NCBI RefSeq assembly: GCF_902497855.1
Contig: NZ_CABVHU010000015.1
Span: forward strand, 62,001 to 126,000
DNA: 64,000 bases
Reading direction: 5' to 3'
Source of the DNA: Pseudomonas fluorescens
GTDB taxonomy: Bacteria > Pseudomonadota > Gammaproteobacteria > Pseudomonadales > Pseudomonadaceae
The notes beneath the pieces are model-generated. The model did no database searches, was not told the DNA's origin, and worked only from the letters and a program-made list of their open reading frames with translations. Positions within the stretch are counted from its first letter, which is position 1; each line of letters opens with the position of its first letter. Positions 1 to 8,421 of the stretch are shown here, in pieces. Made by a program: the position numbers and the translations under genes.

Positions 1-98
1 GAGTGAAGGTCGCCCACGCCTTGCCGGAGCGGCTGTTGCGCGCGCTGTTCTGCGGTTTCCTGGTGCTGTGCGCGGTAATGCTCGCCTTTAAAGTTTGA
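1..98 (+). CDS. TauE/SafE family exporter, C-terminal fragment
   Basis: Only the last 31 codons are in the window, read from base 3 to the TGA at 96-98. The visible residues (VKVAHALPERLLRALF, then a hydrophobic segment ending MLAFKV) match the usual end of TauE/SafE (sulfite exporter) permeases, where an LPxxxLRxLF stretch precedes the last membrane helix. It runs convergently into the LysR gene and overlaps its 3' end by 11 bases. The gene start lies outside the window, so the substrate cannot be inferred. Confidence 0.6.
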   Translation, partial: VKVAHALPERLLRALFCGFLVLCAVMLAFKV

Positions 99-942
99 AG
101 CCTTCGACAATGTGCTCGGCCAGGCACTCGGTGATCGGCGACGGGTTGTGCAGGTTACGCACCAGCATGATGCTCGCCTCCGGCAGAACCGGAAGGTCCT
201 CGGCGTCCCCCAGGATGCGCATGTCGGGGGTGATCAGGCTTTCCAATTGCGCAGTGATTGCCAGGCCGGCGCTGACCACCGCCATGATCGCCGACAGGCT
301 GGAACTGTTGTAGGCGACGCGGTAATCGCGGCCCATGGCGTCCAGCGCGTTGCAGGCCCACAGCCTGCAGAAACAGTCGCTGTTGAACATCGCCAGCGGC
401 AACGGCGTCTGCTCATGAACGCTGTAGCACTGCGCTTCGGCCCAGACGAAACGCTCCTTGCGCAGCAGCTGGCCGATCTCGTTGCCCGGTTCCCGGGTGA
501 CGATGGACAAATCCAGGTCCTGACGCAGCAGCAATTGTTTTGATGATTCGCAGTGCACCTCGATCTGGATCAGCGGATAGGACTGGGCAAACCGCCGCAG
601 GATCCCCGGCAGAAAACGCATGACGTAATCGTCCGGCGTGCCGATGCGCACCATGCCGACCATGTGCGGCTCGCGCAAGGTATTGAACACCTCGCTGTGC
701 AGCTTGAGGATGCGCCGGGCGTAACCCAGCAGCACCTGGCCTTCCGCCGTCAGCCGCACCTGCCGTCCGTCGCGCTGGAATAATTGGCGCTGCAGCACGT
801 CCTCTTCCAGTCGCTTCATCTGCATGCTCACGGCGGACTGGGTGCGGTTGACCTGTTCGCCGGCGCGGGTAAAACCGCCCTGGTCGGCGATGGCGACAAA
901 GGTGCGCAGCACTTCGGTGTCGATACTCGGGTAGGCGGACAT
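88..942 (-). CDS. LysR-family transcriptional regulator
   Basis: This 284-residue protein has the standard LysR length and layout. The N-terminal winged helix-turn-helix (about residues 8-67) contains the characteristic GGFTRAGEQVNRTQSAVS recognition segment, followed by a linker helix and a periplasmic-binding-like effector domain with RIGTPDDY near residue 100. It is a cytoplasmic DNA-binding regulator. It is transcribed divergently from the DUF1127 gene at 1038, with a 95-base shared control region. LysR proteins often control the divergent neighbour, so that gene is a reasonable candidate target. The co-inducer is unknown. Confidence 0.93.
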   Translation of the reverse strand: MSAYPSIDTEVLRTFVAIADQGGFTRAGEQVNRTQSAVSMQMKRLEEDVLQRQLFQRDGRQVRLTAEGQVLLGYARRILKLHSEVFNTLREPHMVGMVRIGTPDDYVMRFLPGILRRFAQSYPLIQIEVHCESSKQLLLRQDLDLSIVTREPGNEIGQLLRKERFVWAEAQCYSVHEQTPLPLAMFNSDCFCRLWACNALDAMGRDYRVAYNSSSLSAIMAVVSAGLAITAQLESLITPDMRILGDAEDLPVLPEASIMLVRNLHNPSPITECLAEHIVEGFKL

Positions 943-1037
943 TCATCAATCTCCGAGATGTATTGCATCAGAAACATTCGTTGGATTGATCTTAGCCCCG
1001 GCGCGACACTTGAGCCATCCAAACGGAGGGCAACACG

Positions 1038-1259
1038 ATGAAAGGTCAAAAAGGTTTTATCACCGTTGAAAAACACTCCATCCACCTGGTGACCGACCTG
1101 CTGCACAAGATCAATCGCTGGTACGAACTGCACCGCGAACGTGAAATGTTGGCGGGCATGAGCGATGAAGCGCTGAAGGATATCGGCCTGACTCGCGCGG
1201 ATGTCGCGCAGGAAGCTGAACGGCACTTCTGGCAAGACCCCCTGAGCAATGGAAAATAA
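1038..1259 (+). CDS. DUF1127 domain small protein
   Basis: A 73-residue basic protein whose C-terminal half carries the DUF1127 pattern: an aromatic and Arg-rich helix (INRWYELHREREMLAGM), then LKDIGLTRADV. A GGAGG-like ribosome site (cggagggcaac) sits just upstream of the ATG. DUF1127 proteins are small and Arg-rich; some have been reported to bind RNA or to affect phosphate, carbon or stress physiology, but the role of this one cannot be read from sequence. It is divergent from the LysR gene and is followed by a second DUF1127 gene. Confidence 0.85.
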   Translation: MKGQKGFITVEKHSIHLVTDLLHKINRWYELHREREMLAGMSDEALKDIGLTRADVAQEAERHFWQDPLSNGK

Positions 1260-1420
1260 GCTGAACGCTCTGTGGGAAATCCCTGGTCACAACCCCATGA
1301 TTGCGGCGCAAGCCCCTGAAATGGGGTTCGTGGCGACCTGAAACAGACGGTCATAGACATTCGCTGGAGCCTGGCCGACACCTGGCAAAGACTGCCGCCT
1401 CGACGCTGAGGAGCATCATC

Positions 1421-1660
1421 ATGGAACGATCGTTTATTGCACGGCGCAGCACGTTACAGGCATTGAGCCAGGGCTTGGGCAGGGTCGGCCTGCCGCTATC
1501 CAGGGCAACGGCGCAACTGATGCGCTGGCGACAACTGAGCAGGGATCGCGCCGAACTGGCGCGCTTGAGTGATGACTGTCTGCGGGATATCGGCTTGAGT
1601 CGGGCTGACGTCATGTTGGAGTCGTCCCGGCCGTTTTGGGACGATCCGCTCAAGCGATGA
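1421..1660 (+). CDS. DUF1127 domain small protein (second copy)
   Basis: A 79-residue protein beginning MERSFIARRS. The ATG at 1421 is preferred because GAGGAG lies about 8 bases upstream; the frame stays open farther back to 1301. The C-terminal half has the DUF1127 motif (LMRWRQLSRDRAELARL, then LRDIGLSRADV) and closely parallels the preceding gene, including the shared ending PFWDDP versus HFWQDP. The two are probably paralogues from an old tandem duplication. Function unknown. Confidence 0.85.
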   Translation: MERSFIARRSTLQALSQGLGRVGLPLSRATAQLMRWRQLSRDRAELARLSDDCLRDIGLSRADVMLESSRPFWDDPLKR

Positions 1661-1727
1661 AGCGGCAGCGCTGGCGTTTTATGCGCAGGTCGCTAAGGTG
1701 GGAACAGACCTCGCCATGAGCCGTTGA

Positions 1728-2957
1728 ATGTCCACTTCCTCGAGTTTTTCCTTGAAACAGGCCAGGCGCCTGGCACTGACTGCCCAAGGCTTTACCGGGC
1801 GTCAGCCGCCAGCGCCGGTCAAATCGGCCCGGATCAATCGATTGATCGAGCGTCTGGGTACGGTGCAGATCGACTCGGTCAACGCGTTGGTGCGTTCGCA
1901 CTACCTGCCCCTGTTCTCCCGCCTCGGCCATTACTCGCATGATTTGCTCGACCAGGCGGCCTGGGGGCGGGGCCGGCAACGCACGCTGTTCGAATATTGG
2001 GGCCATGAAGCCTCGCTGCTGCCGTTGTCGATGTACCCGCTGATGCGCTGGCGCATGCTGCGGGCGAGCCGTGGCGAGGACATCTATCAGCAACTGGCGC
2101 GTTTCGGCCGCGAGCAGCAGGACACGGTACGCCGGGTGCTGGCCTCGGTCCAGACGCTTGGCGCGCTGGGGGCCGGGAGCCTGTCGACCCGTCAGGAGCG
2201 GGCAGGGCCCTGGTGGGACTGGAGCGCGGAAAAGCATGCACTGGAATGGTTGTTCGCCGCCGGTGAAGTGACGGTGGCCGGGCGGCGCGGGTTCGAGCGG
2301 CTGTATGATTTGCCGGAGCGGGTGATTCCTGCGGCGATTCTCCAGCAGCCCTTGCTGTCGGAGGCCGAGGCGCAGCGGGGGTTGTTGCTGCACGCCGCAA
2401 CCGCCTTGGGGGTCGGTACGGAAAAAGACCTGCGCGACTATTTTCGCCTGGGGCCGGCAGACAGCCGACCGCGGCTGGCGGAGTTGGTCGAGAGCGGTGA
2501 CTTGCTGGCCTGCGAGGTTCAGGGCTGGCGACAACCGGCGTTCTGCCTGCCCGAGCCGAAGGTGCCGCGCAAGGTCGAGACCAGTGCGCTGCTGTCACCC
2601 TTCGACTCGCTGATCTGGGAGCGCAGCCGCACCGAGCGGCTGTTCGATTTTCGCTACCGGCTGGAAATTTATACGCCGCAACACAAGCGGGTCTATGGCT
2701 ATTACGTGTTGCCGTTCTTGCACAACGAGCGGATTGCCGCGCGGGTGGACCTGCGCGCCGAGCGAGCGCTGGGCAGGCTGGCGGTGCACGCCGTGCATGA
2801 GGAAGAGCCGGGGCTGGATGAGGAGGGGATGCTGGCGTTGGCGGTCAATCTGCAGCAGATGGCGGATTGGTTGGGGTTGGAGCGGGTTCAGTTGAATTGT
2901 CCGCGGGCGAGTGCGGCCAGATTGCGGGTGGCATTGGCTCAGTTCGATGGTGATTGA
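1728..2957 (+). CDS. YcaQ/AlkX-like winged-helix DNA glycosylase
   Basis: This 409-residue protein belongs to the HTH_42 family, whose E. coli member YcaQ (AlkX) unhooks interstrand DNA crosslinks. The family's QxD signature is present as VQIDSVN near residue 46, followed by the typical RSHYLPLFSRLG segment, the FEYWGHEASLLP block and the FDSLIWERSRTERLF block near residue 290. It should act in the cytoplasm on alkylated or crosslinked DNA. The ribosome site is weak. The gene stands alone: two DUF1127 genes lie upstream and a REPIN lies after the stop. Confidence 0.85.
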   Translation: MSTSSSFSLKQARRLALTAQGFTGRQPPAPVKSARINRLIERLGTVQIDSVNALVRSHYLPLFSRLGHYSHDLLDQAAWGRGRQRTLFEYWGHEASLLPLSMYPLMRWRMLRASRGEDIYQQLARFGREQQDTVRRVLASVQTLGALGAGSLSTRQERAGPWWDWSAEKHALEWLFAAGEVTVAGRRGFERLYDLPERVIPAAILQQPLLSEAEAQRGLLLHAATALGVGTEKDLRDYFRLGPADSRPRLAELVESGDLLACEVQGWRQPAFCLPEPKVPRKVETSALLSPFDSLIWERSRTERLFDFRYRLEIYTPQHKRVYGYYVLPFLHNERIAARVDLRAERALGRLAVHAVHEEEPGLDEEGMLALAVNLQQMADWLGLERVQLNCPRASAARLRVALAQFDGD

Positions 2958-2963
2958 ACCGAC

Positions 2964-3060
2964 GCCTTCGCGGGCAAGCCTCGCTCCTACGGGATTTGTG
3001 TCGCCCACATTGCCGATGGACGACACAAATCCCGTGGGAGCGAGGCTTGCCCGCGAAGGC
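2964..3060. repeat. REPIN (inverted REP pair)
   Basis: Two REP palindromes of the GCAAGCCTCGCTCC type face each other across about 40 bases, closing the gap between the convergent glycosylase and DAHP synthase genes. The outer arms (gccttcgcgggcaagcc and ggcttgcccgcgaaggc) are complementary. Confidence 0.92.
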
Positions 3061-3071
3061 AGCGACGCGAT

Positions 3072-4418
3072 TTAACGCCGAACCTGCTTCAGAGTCTCGG
3101 CAATCAAAAACGCCAATTCCAGCGATTGATCGGCATTCATCCGCGGGTCGCAATGGGTGTGATACCGATCCGACAACCCGTCTTCGGTTATCGGCCGTGC
3201 CCCGCCGATGCACTCGGTCACATTCTGCCCGGTCATCTCGATGTGAATCCCGCCGGCATAACTGCCTTGCGCTTCGTGAACCTGGAAGAACTGCTTCACT
3301 TCGCCAAGGATCTGCGCAAAGTCGCGGGTCTTGTAGCCGCTGCTGGCCTTGATGGTGTTGCCGTGCATCGGGTCGCAACTCCAGAGCACCTGCTTGCCTT
3401 CACGCTGCACCGCCTGGATCAGCTGCGGCAAGTGATCGCCGACCTTGTTCGCGCCCATCCGCGCAATCAGGTTCAGGCGCCCCGGATCGTTGTCCGGGTT
3501 GAGCACGTCGATCAGGCGGATCAGGTCGTCAGGGTTCATGCTGGGGCCGACCTTGACCCCGATCGGATTGTTCACCCCGCGCAGGAATTCGACATGAGCG
3601 CCATCGAGCTGACGGGTGCGGTCGCCGATCCACAGCATGTGCGCCGAGCAATCGTAGTAATCGTTGGTCAGGCTGTCGCGACGCACGAAGGCTTCTTCGT
3701 AGTTCAGCAGCAGCGCTTCGTGGGCCGTGAAGAAACTGGTTTCGCGCAATTGCGGCGAACTGTCCATGCCACAGGCGCGCATGAACGCCAGGGTTTCATC
3801 GATGCGATCGGCCAGGTGGCTGTACTTTTCAGCCAGTGCCGAGTTGGCGATGAAGTCCAGGTTCCACTTGTGCACCTGATGCAGGTCGGCAAAACCGCCC
3901 TGGGCAAAGGCGCGCAACAGGTTCAGGGTCGCGGTGGACTGGTGGTAGGACTGCAGCAGGCGTTCCGGGTCCGGCACGCGGCTTTTTTCGTCGAAACCGA
4001 TGCCGTTGACGATGTCGCCCCGATAGGCCGGCAGGGTCACGCCATCGATGGTTTCGTCATTGGCCGAACGCGGTTTGGCGAACTGGCCGGCCATGCGCCC
4101 GACCTTGACCACCGGGACACCGGCGGCAAAGGTCATGACGATGGCCATTTGCAGCAGCACCTTGAAGGTGTCGCGGATTTTCGCGGCGGAGAACTCGGCG
4201 AAGCTTTCGGCGCAGTCGCCGCCCTGCAACAGAAACGCGCGACCCTGGGTCACTTCGGCAAACTGACGGCGCAACTCCCGGGCTTCACCGGCAAACACCA
4301 GCGGCGGATAGCTGGCCAGGGTCTGCTCGACGTGCTGCAAATGGGCGGCGTCGGGGTAACGGGGTTGTTGCTGGATCGGCAGGGCGCGCCAGCTGTCAGG
4401 ACTCCAGGGTTGGCTCAT
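3072..4418 (-). CDS. Class II (plant-type) DAHP synthase
   Basis: A 448-residue 3-deoxy-D-arabino-heptulosonate-7-phosphate synthase that condenses phosphoenolpyruvate with erythrose 4-phosphate in the first step of the shikimate pathway. Visible class II motifs are LQGGDCAESF near residue 65, KVGRMAGQFAKPRS, LWSCDPMHGNT and GGIHIEMTGQNVTEC, which hold the metal-binding Cys, His and Glu residues. The ATG at 4418 is chosen over an in-frame GTG one codon earlier. The chorismate synthase gene aroC of the same pathway is 37 kb away in this window. Confidence 0.95.
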   Translation of the reverse strand: MSQPWSPDSWRALPIQQQPRYPDAAHLQHVEQTLASYPPLVFAGEARELRRQFAEVTQGRAFLLQGGDCAESFAEFSAAKIRDTFKVLLQMAIVMTFAAGVPVVKVGRMAGQFAKPRSANDETIDGVTLPAYRGDIVNGIGFDEKSRVPDPERLLQSYHQSTATLNLLRAFAQGGFADLHQVHKWNLDFIANSALAEKYSHLADRIDETLAFMRACGMDSSPQLRETSFFTAHEALLLNYEEAFVRRDSLTNDYYDCSAHMLWIGDRTRQLDGAHVEFLRGVNNPIGVKVGPSMNPDDLIRLIDVLNPDNDPGRLNLIARMGANKVGDHLPQLIQAVQREGKQVLWSCDPMHGNTIKASSGYKTRDFAQILGEVKQFFQVHEAQGSYAGGIHIEMTGQNVTECIGGARPITEDGLSDRYHTHCDPRMNADQSLELAFLIAETLKQVRR

Positions 4419-4566
4419 CACGGTCTCTAATGGTTTACGCTCGGACTGTCATGTTATCAGCAATTAGTGCGTGACCTGTTCCCGTCGCTTCGCGGACAAT
4501 CGCCCCTTTGCCGCGCCACGCCGTGGTTTCAATGTGTCGCCTGTCGGGCGACGATCAGGAGACAAG

Positions 4567-5322
4567 ATGACTGAGGAGCGCGTCGAGCATCTGCTCGCCG
4601 AGGTACAGGATGAGTTTGGCGTGATTCGCGTGCTGGAAGTGGCCGATTACCGTTTTCTCGAGTTCGGTGATGCCATCGAGCAAAGCTGCGTGTTCACCGC
4701 GGACCCCAGCTGGCTCGAATACGATTACACCCGCGCGATGCTGATCGGTGCGCTGTGCCACGAGCAGCCGGAAAACGCGCTGTTCCTCGGGCTGGGGGCC
4801 GGTACGCTGACCCAGGCGTGCCTCAAGTTCCTGCCGCTGGAAGACGTCGAAGCCATCGAACTGCGCCCCGACGTGCCGCGCCTGGCCATCGAATACCTTG
4901 GGCTGGATGACGATCCGCGGCTGTATATCCGCGTCGGCGATGCGCTGGAGCTGCTGGATACGGCGGAACCGGCGGACCTGATTTTCGTCGACCTCTATAC
5001 CGATGTCGGCCCGGGTGCCGGGCATCTGGCGTGGCGCTTCCTGGAAAACTGTCAGAAACGCCTGAACCCGGGTGGCTGGCTGGTGATCAACCAGTGGGCG
5101 ACCGACGACGGCAAGCCGTTGGGCGCGGCATTGTTGCGCGGGCTGTATCACCGGCATTACTGGGAATTGCCGGTGAAAGAGGGCAATGTGATTCTGCTGG
5201 TGCCTTCGGAGCTGGATCAGGAACTGGACATGGACGGGCTGATGACACGGGCCGAAGGGCTGGCGCCGCGGTTGGGGTATTCGTTGCAGTCGCTGATCAA
5301 GGCCATCCGCCCGGCGACATAA
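4567..5322 (+). CDS. Spermidine-synthase-like SAM-dependent methyltransferase-fold protein
   Basis: A 251-residue protein with the spermidine synthase fold. The nucleotide-binding glycine loop is FLGLGAGTLTQACLKF near residue 77, followed by VEAIELRPDV (acidic end of strand 2), a GDALELL segment and LIFVDLYTD. AGGAGAC lies 6 bases before the ATG at 4567, which is better than the farther upstream starts. The N-terminal half is shorter than in classical SpeE, so polyamine synthesis is not assured. A related methyltransferase role is equally possible. It is transcribed divergently from the DAHP synthase gene. Confidence 0.8.
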   Translation: MTEERVEHLLAEVQDEFGVIRVLEVADYRFLEFGDAIEQSCVFTADPSWLEYDYTRAMLIGALCHEQPENALFLGLGAGTLTQACLKFLPLEDVEAIELRPDVPRLAIEYLGLDDDPRLYIRVGDALELLDTAEPADLIFVDLYTDVGPGAGHLAWRFLENCQKRLNPGGWLVINQWATDDGKPLGAALLRGLYHRHYWELPVKEGNVILLVPSELDQELDMDGLMTRAEGLAPRLGYSLQSLIKAIRPAT

Positions 5323-5341
5323 GTCGGTGCCTGTGCGGGCC

Positions 5342-5436
5342 CCTTCGCGGGCAAGCCTCGCTCCTACAAATTGACGTCGTTCGCCGGAAATGTGAACGAC
5401 ACAAAACCTGTAGGAGCGAGGCTTGCCCGCGAAAGC
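5342..5436. repeat. REPIN (inverted REP pair)
   Basis: An inverted pair of GCAAGCCTCGCTCC-type REP elements between the convergent methyltransferase-like and crotonase genes. It belongs to the same family as the REPIN at 2964-3060, including the acacaaa spacer beside the right arm. Confidence 0.92.
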
Positions 5437-5457
5437 AATATCCGCATCGCCACAACC

Positions 5458-6249
5458 TCAAAGCCCTTTGAACACCCCAGGCCGCTTCTCGACCATCGAC
5501 CGCACACCTTCTTTGGCATCCTCACTGGCCAACAACTTCTTCACCAACGCCGGCAACCCCTGGGCCGCCGCCGTTTCCCCTTCATAACGCGCCTGCCGGG
5601 CCGACATCAAGGTCGCCTGGACCCCAAGCGGCGCCTGCCGGGCGATTCGCTCCGCCAGCTCAAGCGCTCGCGGCAGCAAATCCTCACTGGCCATGACTTC
5701 CTGCACCAGCCCCAGATGCAAGGCATCATGGGCGTCGAATTCATCGCCGGTCAGCAGCCAGCGCATGGCATTGCCCCAGCCCGCGACTTGATGCAGGCGC
5801 AAGGTTGCGCCGCCGAACGGGAAAATCCCGCGCTGCACTTCTTTCTGGGCGAATCGGGTGTTGCTCGCACACAGGTTGATATCAGCGGCCAGCATCAGTT
5901 CGATGCCGATGGTCAGGCAATAGCCTTGCGCGGCGACGATCACCGGTTTGCTGACCCGGGGCCCGGCAAACACTCCCCACGGATCACAGCCGCCTGGGGG
6001 TGCCTGCCAGCCTTCGGCCAGGGCCGCGCTGGCATCGATCAGATCGAGCCCGGCGGTGAAATGCTCGCCATGGCCAAACACCACCGCCACCCGCGCCTCG
6101 CTGTCGGCCTCGAATTCGCCGTAGGCCAGGCTCAATTCATTGAGCAGGTCGAGATCGAAGGCATTACGCTTGGCCACCCGATCCAGGCCGAGCAACAGGA
6201 CATGGCCGCGACGTTCACGGGTTACACGACTGCGGCCGGGCTGATTCAT
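5458..6249 (-). CDS. Crotonase/enoyl-CoA hydratase family protein
   Basis: A 263-residue crotonase-fold enzyme. It shows the family's oxyanion-hole regions (HFTAGLDL near residue 65 and the G-rich block AAQGYCLTIGIELMLAADI near residue 110) and the F-P-x-GG-x-x-RL segment. The ATG at 6249 is preferred because GAGGAA lies at proper spacing; an ATG two codons upstream is too close to it. Catalytic Glu positions are not clearly canonical, so hydratase, isomerase or hydrolase activity on an acyl-CoA remains open. Confidence 0.85.
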   Translation of the reverse strand: MNQPGRSRVTRERRGHVLLLGLDRVAKRNAFDLDLLNELSLAYGEFEADSEARVAVVFGHGEHFTAGLDLIDASAALAEGWQAPPGGCDPWGVFAGPRVSKPVIVAAQGYCLTIGIELMLAADINLCASNTRFAQKEVQRGIFPFGGATLRLHQVAGWGNAMRWLLTGDEFDAHDALHLGLVQEVMASEDLLPRALELAERIARQAPLGVQATLMSARQARYEGETAAAQGLPALVKKLLASEDAKEGVRSMVEKRPGVFKGL

Positions 6250-6422
6250 TGGCATTTCCTCGGGGCGGGAAGGGGCTGTCGGACTGCCGGTTCGCCGCAC
6301 CGCGGTGAACCGTTTTAGCGCGATCGCCAGCAGGGCCGGGGCCTTTGAAAAATAGACCCTTGCACGATTATCCGCAAAGCCTGTGACACAACGGTGAATC
6401 CGTCAGTTTTCCGACAAATAAT

Positions 6423-6671
6423 GCTCCCTTTTTGGCCGATTTCCGGTATAGTGCGCGCCGGCCTTTAACCGGGCCGCGTTTAGGTAGCGCAATTCCCCGA
6501 AGCCAGCTTCGGCTGCATGTCCGCACAGCGGACTCTTCCTTGACGAATCTTTTTCATTCATTCGTTTTCGCAAATCCCCGCCGACAAAGCAGCCAGGGCG
6601 ACTCTTGAGTCTTACACGGCATGCGCAGCTTTGGAGCATGGGTCTTTGCGGATGCACTTAGAGGCAGACCC
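6423..6671 (+). promoter_or_regulatory. Long structured leader of the RNA helicase gene
   Basis: About 420 bases separate the crotonase start from the helicase start, with no convincing gene between them. A TATAGT -10-like hexamer is at 6447-6452. Downstream are two short hairpins, CCGAAGC/GCTTCGG around 6497-6512 and GTCCGC-ACA-GCGGAC at 6519-6533, then a T-rich stretch. Long untranslated leaders are known for cold-shock helicase mRNAs such as E. coli csdA; applying that here is inference. Confidence 0.35.
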
Positions 6672-8345
6672 ATGACCCAGGAAACCGGCGGCTTCGCCGC
6701 TTTTAATCTTAATCCGAATATCCTTGCAGCCGTCATCGCGACTGGCTACGAAGAACCTTCGGCTATTCAGCAGCAATCGATCCCGATCATCATGGCCGGC
6801 CAAGACATGATTGGCCAGGCGCAAACCGGTACCGGTAAAACCGCCGCGTTCGCCCTGCCTATCCTGCACTGCATCGATCCTGCCAAGCGCGAGCCGCAAG
6901 CCCTGATCCTGGCGCCAACCCGTGAGTTGGCGCTGCAAGTAGCAACCGCTTTCGAAACCTACGCCAAGCAAATGCCGGGCGTTACCGTTGTGGCCGTTTA
7001 CGGCGGCGCCCCTATGGGTCCACAACTGAAAGCAATCCGTAATGGCGCACAGATCGTTGTCGCCACGCCGGGCCGTCTGTGCGACCACCTGCGTCGCGAC
7101 GAAAAAGTATTGTCGACCGTGAACCACCTGGTTCTCGACGAAGCCGACGAAATGTTGAAGCTGGGCTTCATGGACGACCTGGAAGTCATCTTCAAGGCCT
7201 TGCCAGCAACCCGTCAGACCGTATTGTTCTCGGCCACCCTGCCGCAGTCGATCCGTGCCATTGCCGAACGCCATCTGCGCGATCCGCAACACGTGAAGAT
7301 CCAGACCAAGACTCAGACCGTTACCGCGATCGAACAGGCTCACCTGTTGGTTCACGCTGACCAGAAGACCTCGGCTGTATTGAGCCTGCTGGAAGTGGAA
7401 GATTTCGACGCCCTGATCATGTTCGTGCGCACCAAGCAAGCGACCCTGGACCTGGCCAGTGCCCTGGAAGCCAAAGGCTACAAAGCCGCTGCGCTGAACG
7501 GTGACATTGCCCAGAACCAGCGTGAGCGCGTGATCGAATCCCTCAAGGATGGCCGTCTGGACATCGTTGTGGCGACCGACGTTGCCGCTCGTGGCCTGGA
7601 CGTTCCGCGCATCACTCACGTGTTCAACGTTGACATGCCGTACGATCCGGAATCCTACGTGCACCGTATCGGCCGTACCGGCCGTGCCGGTCGCGAAGGT
7701 CGGGCACTGCTGCTGGTGACGCCGCGTGAGCGCCGCATGCTGCAAGTGATCGAGCGTGTAACCGGTCAAAAGGTTGCCGAAGTTCGCCTGCCGGACGCCC
7801 AGGCCGTTCTCGATGCCCGCATCAAGAAACTGACCAACAGCCTGTCGCCGCTGGTCGCTGATGCCGAATCGACCCACGGTGATCTGCTGGATCGCCTGAC
7901 CGCCGACATCGGTTGCACCCCGCGTGCACTGGCTGCCGCTCTGCTGCGCAAGGCAACCAACGCTCAGGCGCTGACCCTGGCCGCGATCGAGAAAGAACGT
8001 CCACTGGTGCCGAACAACGCACCCCGTGGCGATCGTCCAGAGCGCACCGGTGATCGTCCGGACCGTGGTGATCGCGAGCGTCGTGCTCCGGTTCCATTGG
8101 CCGAAGGTCGTGCCCGTTGCCGTACCGCGCTGGGCGCGCGTGACGGTATCGCGGCCAAGAACCTGCTGGGCGCCATCCTCAACGAAGGCGGCCTGGCCCG
8201 CGAAGCGATCGGTCGCATCCAGGTGCGTGACAGCTTCAGCCTCGTCGAGCTGCCGGAAGATGGTCTGGAGCGTCTGCTGACCAAGCTGAAGGACACTCGC
8301 GTTGCCGGCAAGCAGTTGAAGCTGCGTCGCTATCGCGAAGATTGA
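6672..8345 (+). CDS. deaD: DEAD-box ATP-dependent RNA helicase (DeaD/CsdA type)
   Basis: A 557-residue DEAD-box helicase that remodels RNA in the cytoplasm, in ribosome assembly and cold adaptation in the family. Motifs in order: Q-motif near residue 30, Walker A AQTGTGKT at 50-57, PTRELA, DEAD at 156-159, SAT at 187-189, ARGLD and HRIGRTGRAG. A charged Arg/Asp-rich linker (RPERTGDRPDRGDRERR) precedes a C-terminal RNA-binding domain ending KLRRYRED. The ATG at 6672 follows GAGGCAG. An intrinsic terminator directly follows the stop. Confidence 0.93.
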   Translation: MTQETGGFAAFNLNPNILAAVIATGYEEPSAIQQQSIPIIMAGQDMIGQAQTGTGKTAAFALPILHCIDPAKREPQALILAPTRELALQVATAFETYAKQMPGVTVVAVYGGAPMGPQLKAIRNGAQIVVATPGRLCDHLRRDEKVLSTVNHLVLDEADEMLKLGFMDDLEVIFKALPATRQTVLFSATLPQSIRAIAERHLRDPQHVKIQTKTQTVTAIEQAHLLVHADQKTSAVLSLLEVEDFDALIMFVRTKQATLDLASALEAKGYKAAALNGDIAQNQRERVIESLKDGRLDIVVATDVAARGLDVPRITHVFNVDMPYDPESYVHRIGRTGRAGREGRALLLVTPRERRMLQVIERVTGQKVAEVRLPDAQAVLDARIKKLTNSLSPLVADAESTHGDLLDRLTADIGCTPRALAAALLRKATNAQALTLAAIEKERPLVPNNAPRGDRPERTGDRPDRGDRERRAPVPLAEGRARCRTALGARDGIAAKNLLGAILNEGGLAREAIGRIQVRDSFSLVELPEDGLERLLTKLKDTRVAGKQLKLRRYRED

Positions 8346-8373
8346 TCCGCTCTCGGGCTGATTGATCGAACAT

Positions 8374-8405
8374 AAAAAATCCCCGACTGGTTCGGGGATT
8401 TTTTT
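8374..8405 (+). terminator. Intrinsic terminator after deaD
   Basis: The stem AATCCCCGA / TCGGGGATT with a short CTGGT loop is followed by a run of T, 30 bases after the helicase stop. An A-run on the other side means it could also serve the convergent amidohydrolase gene. Confidence 0.88.
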
Positions 8406-8421
8406 ATGCCTGGATTTTGAC

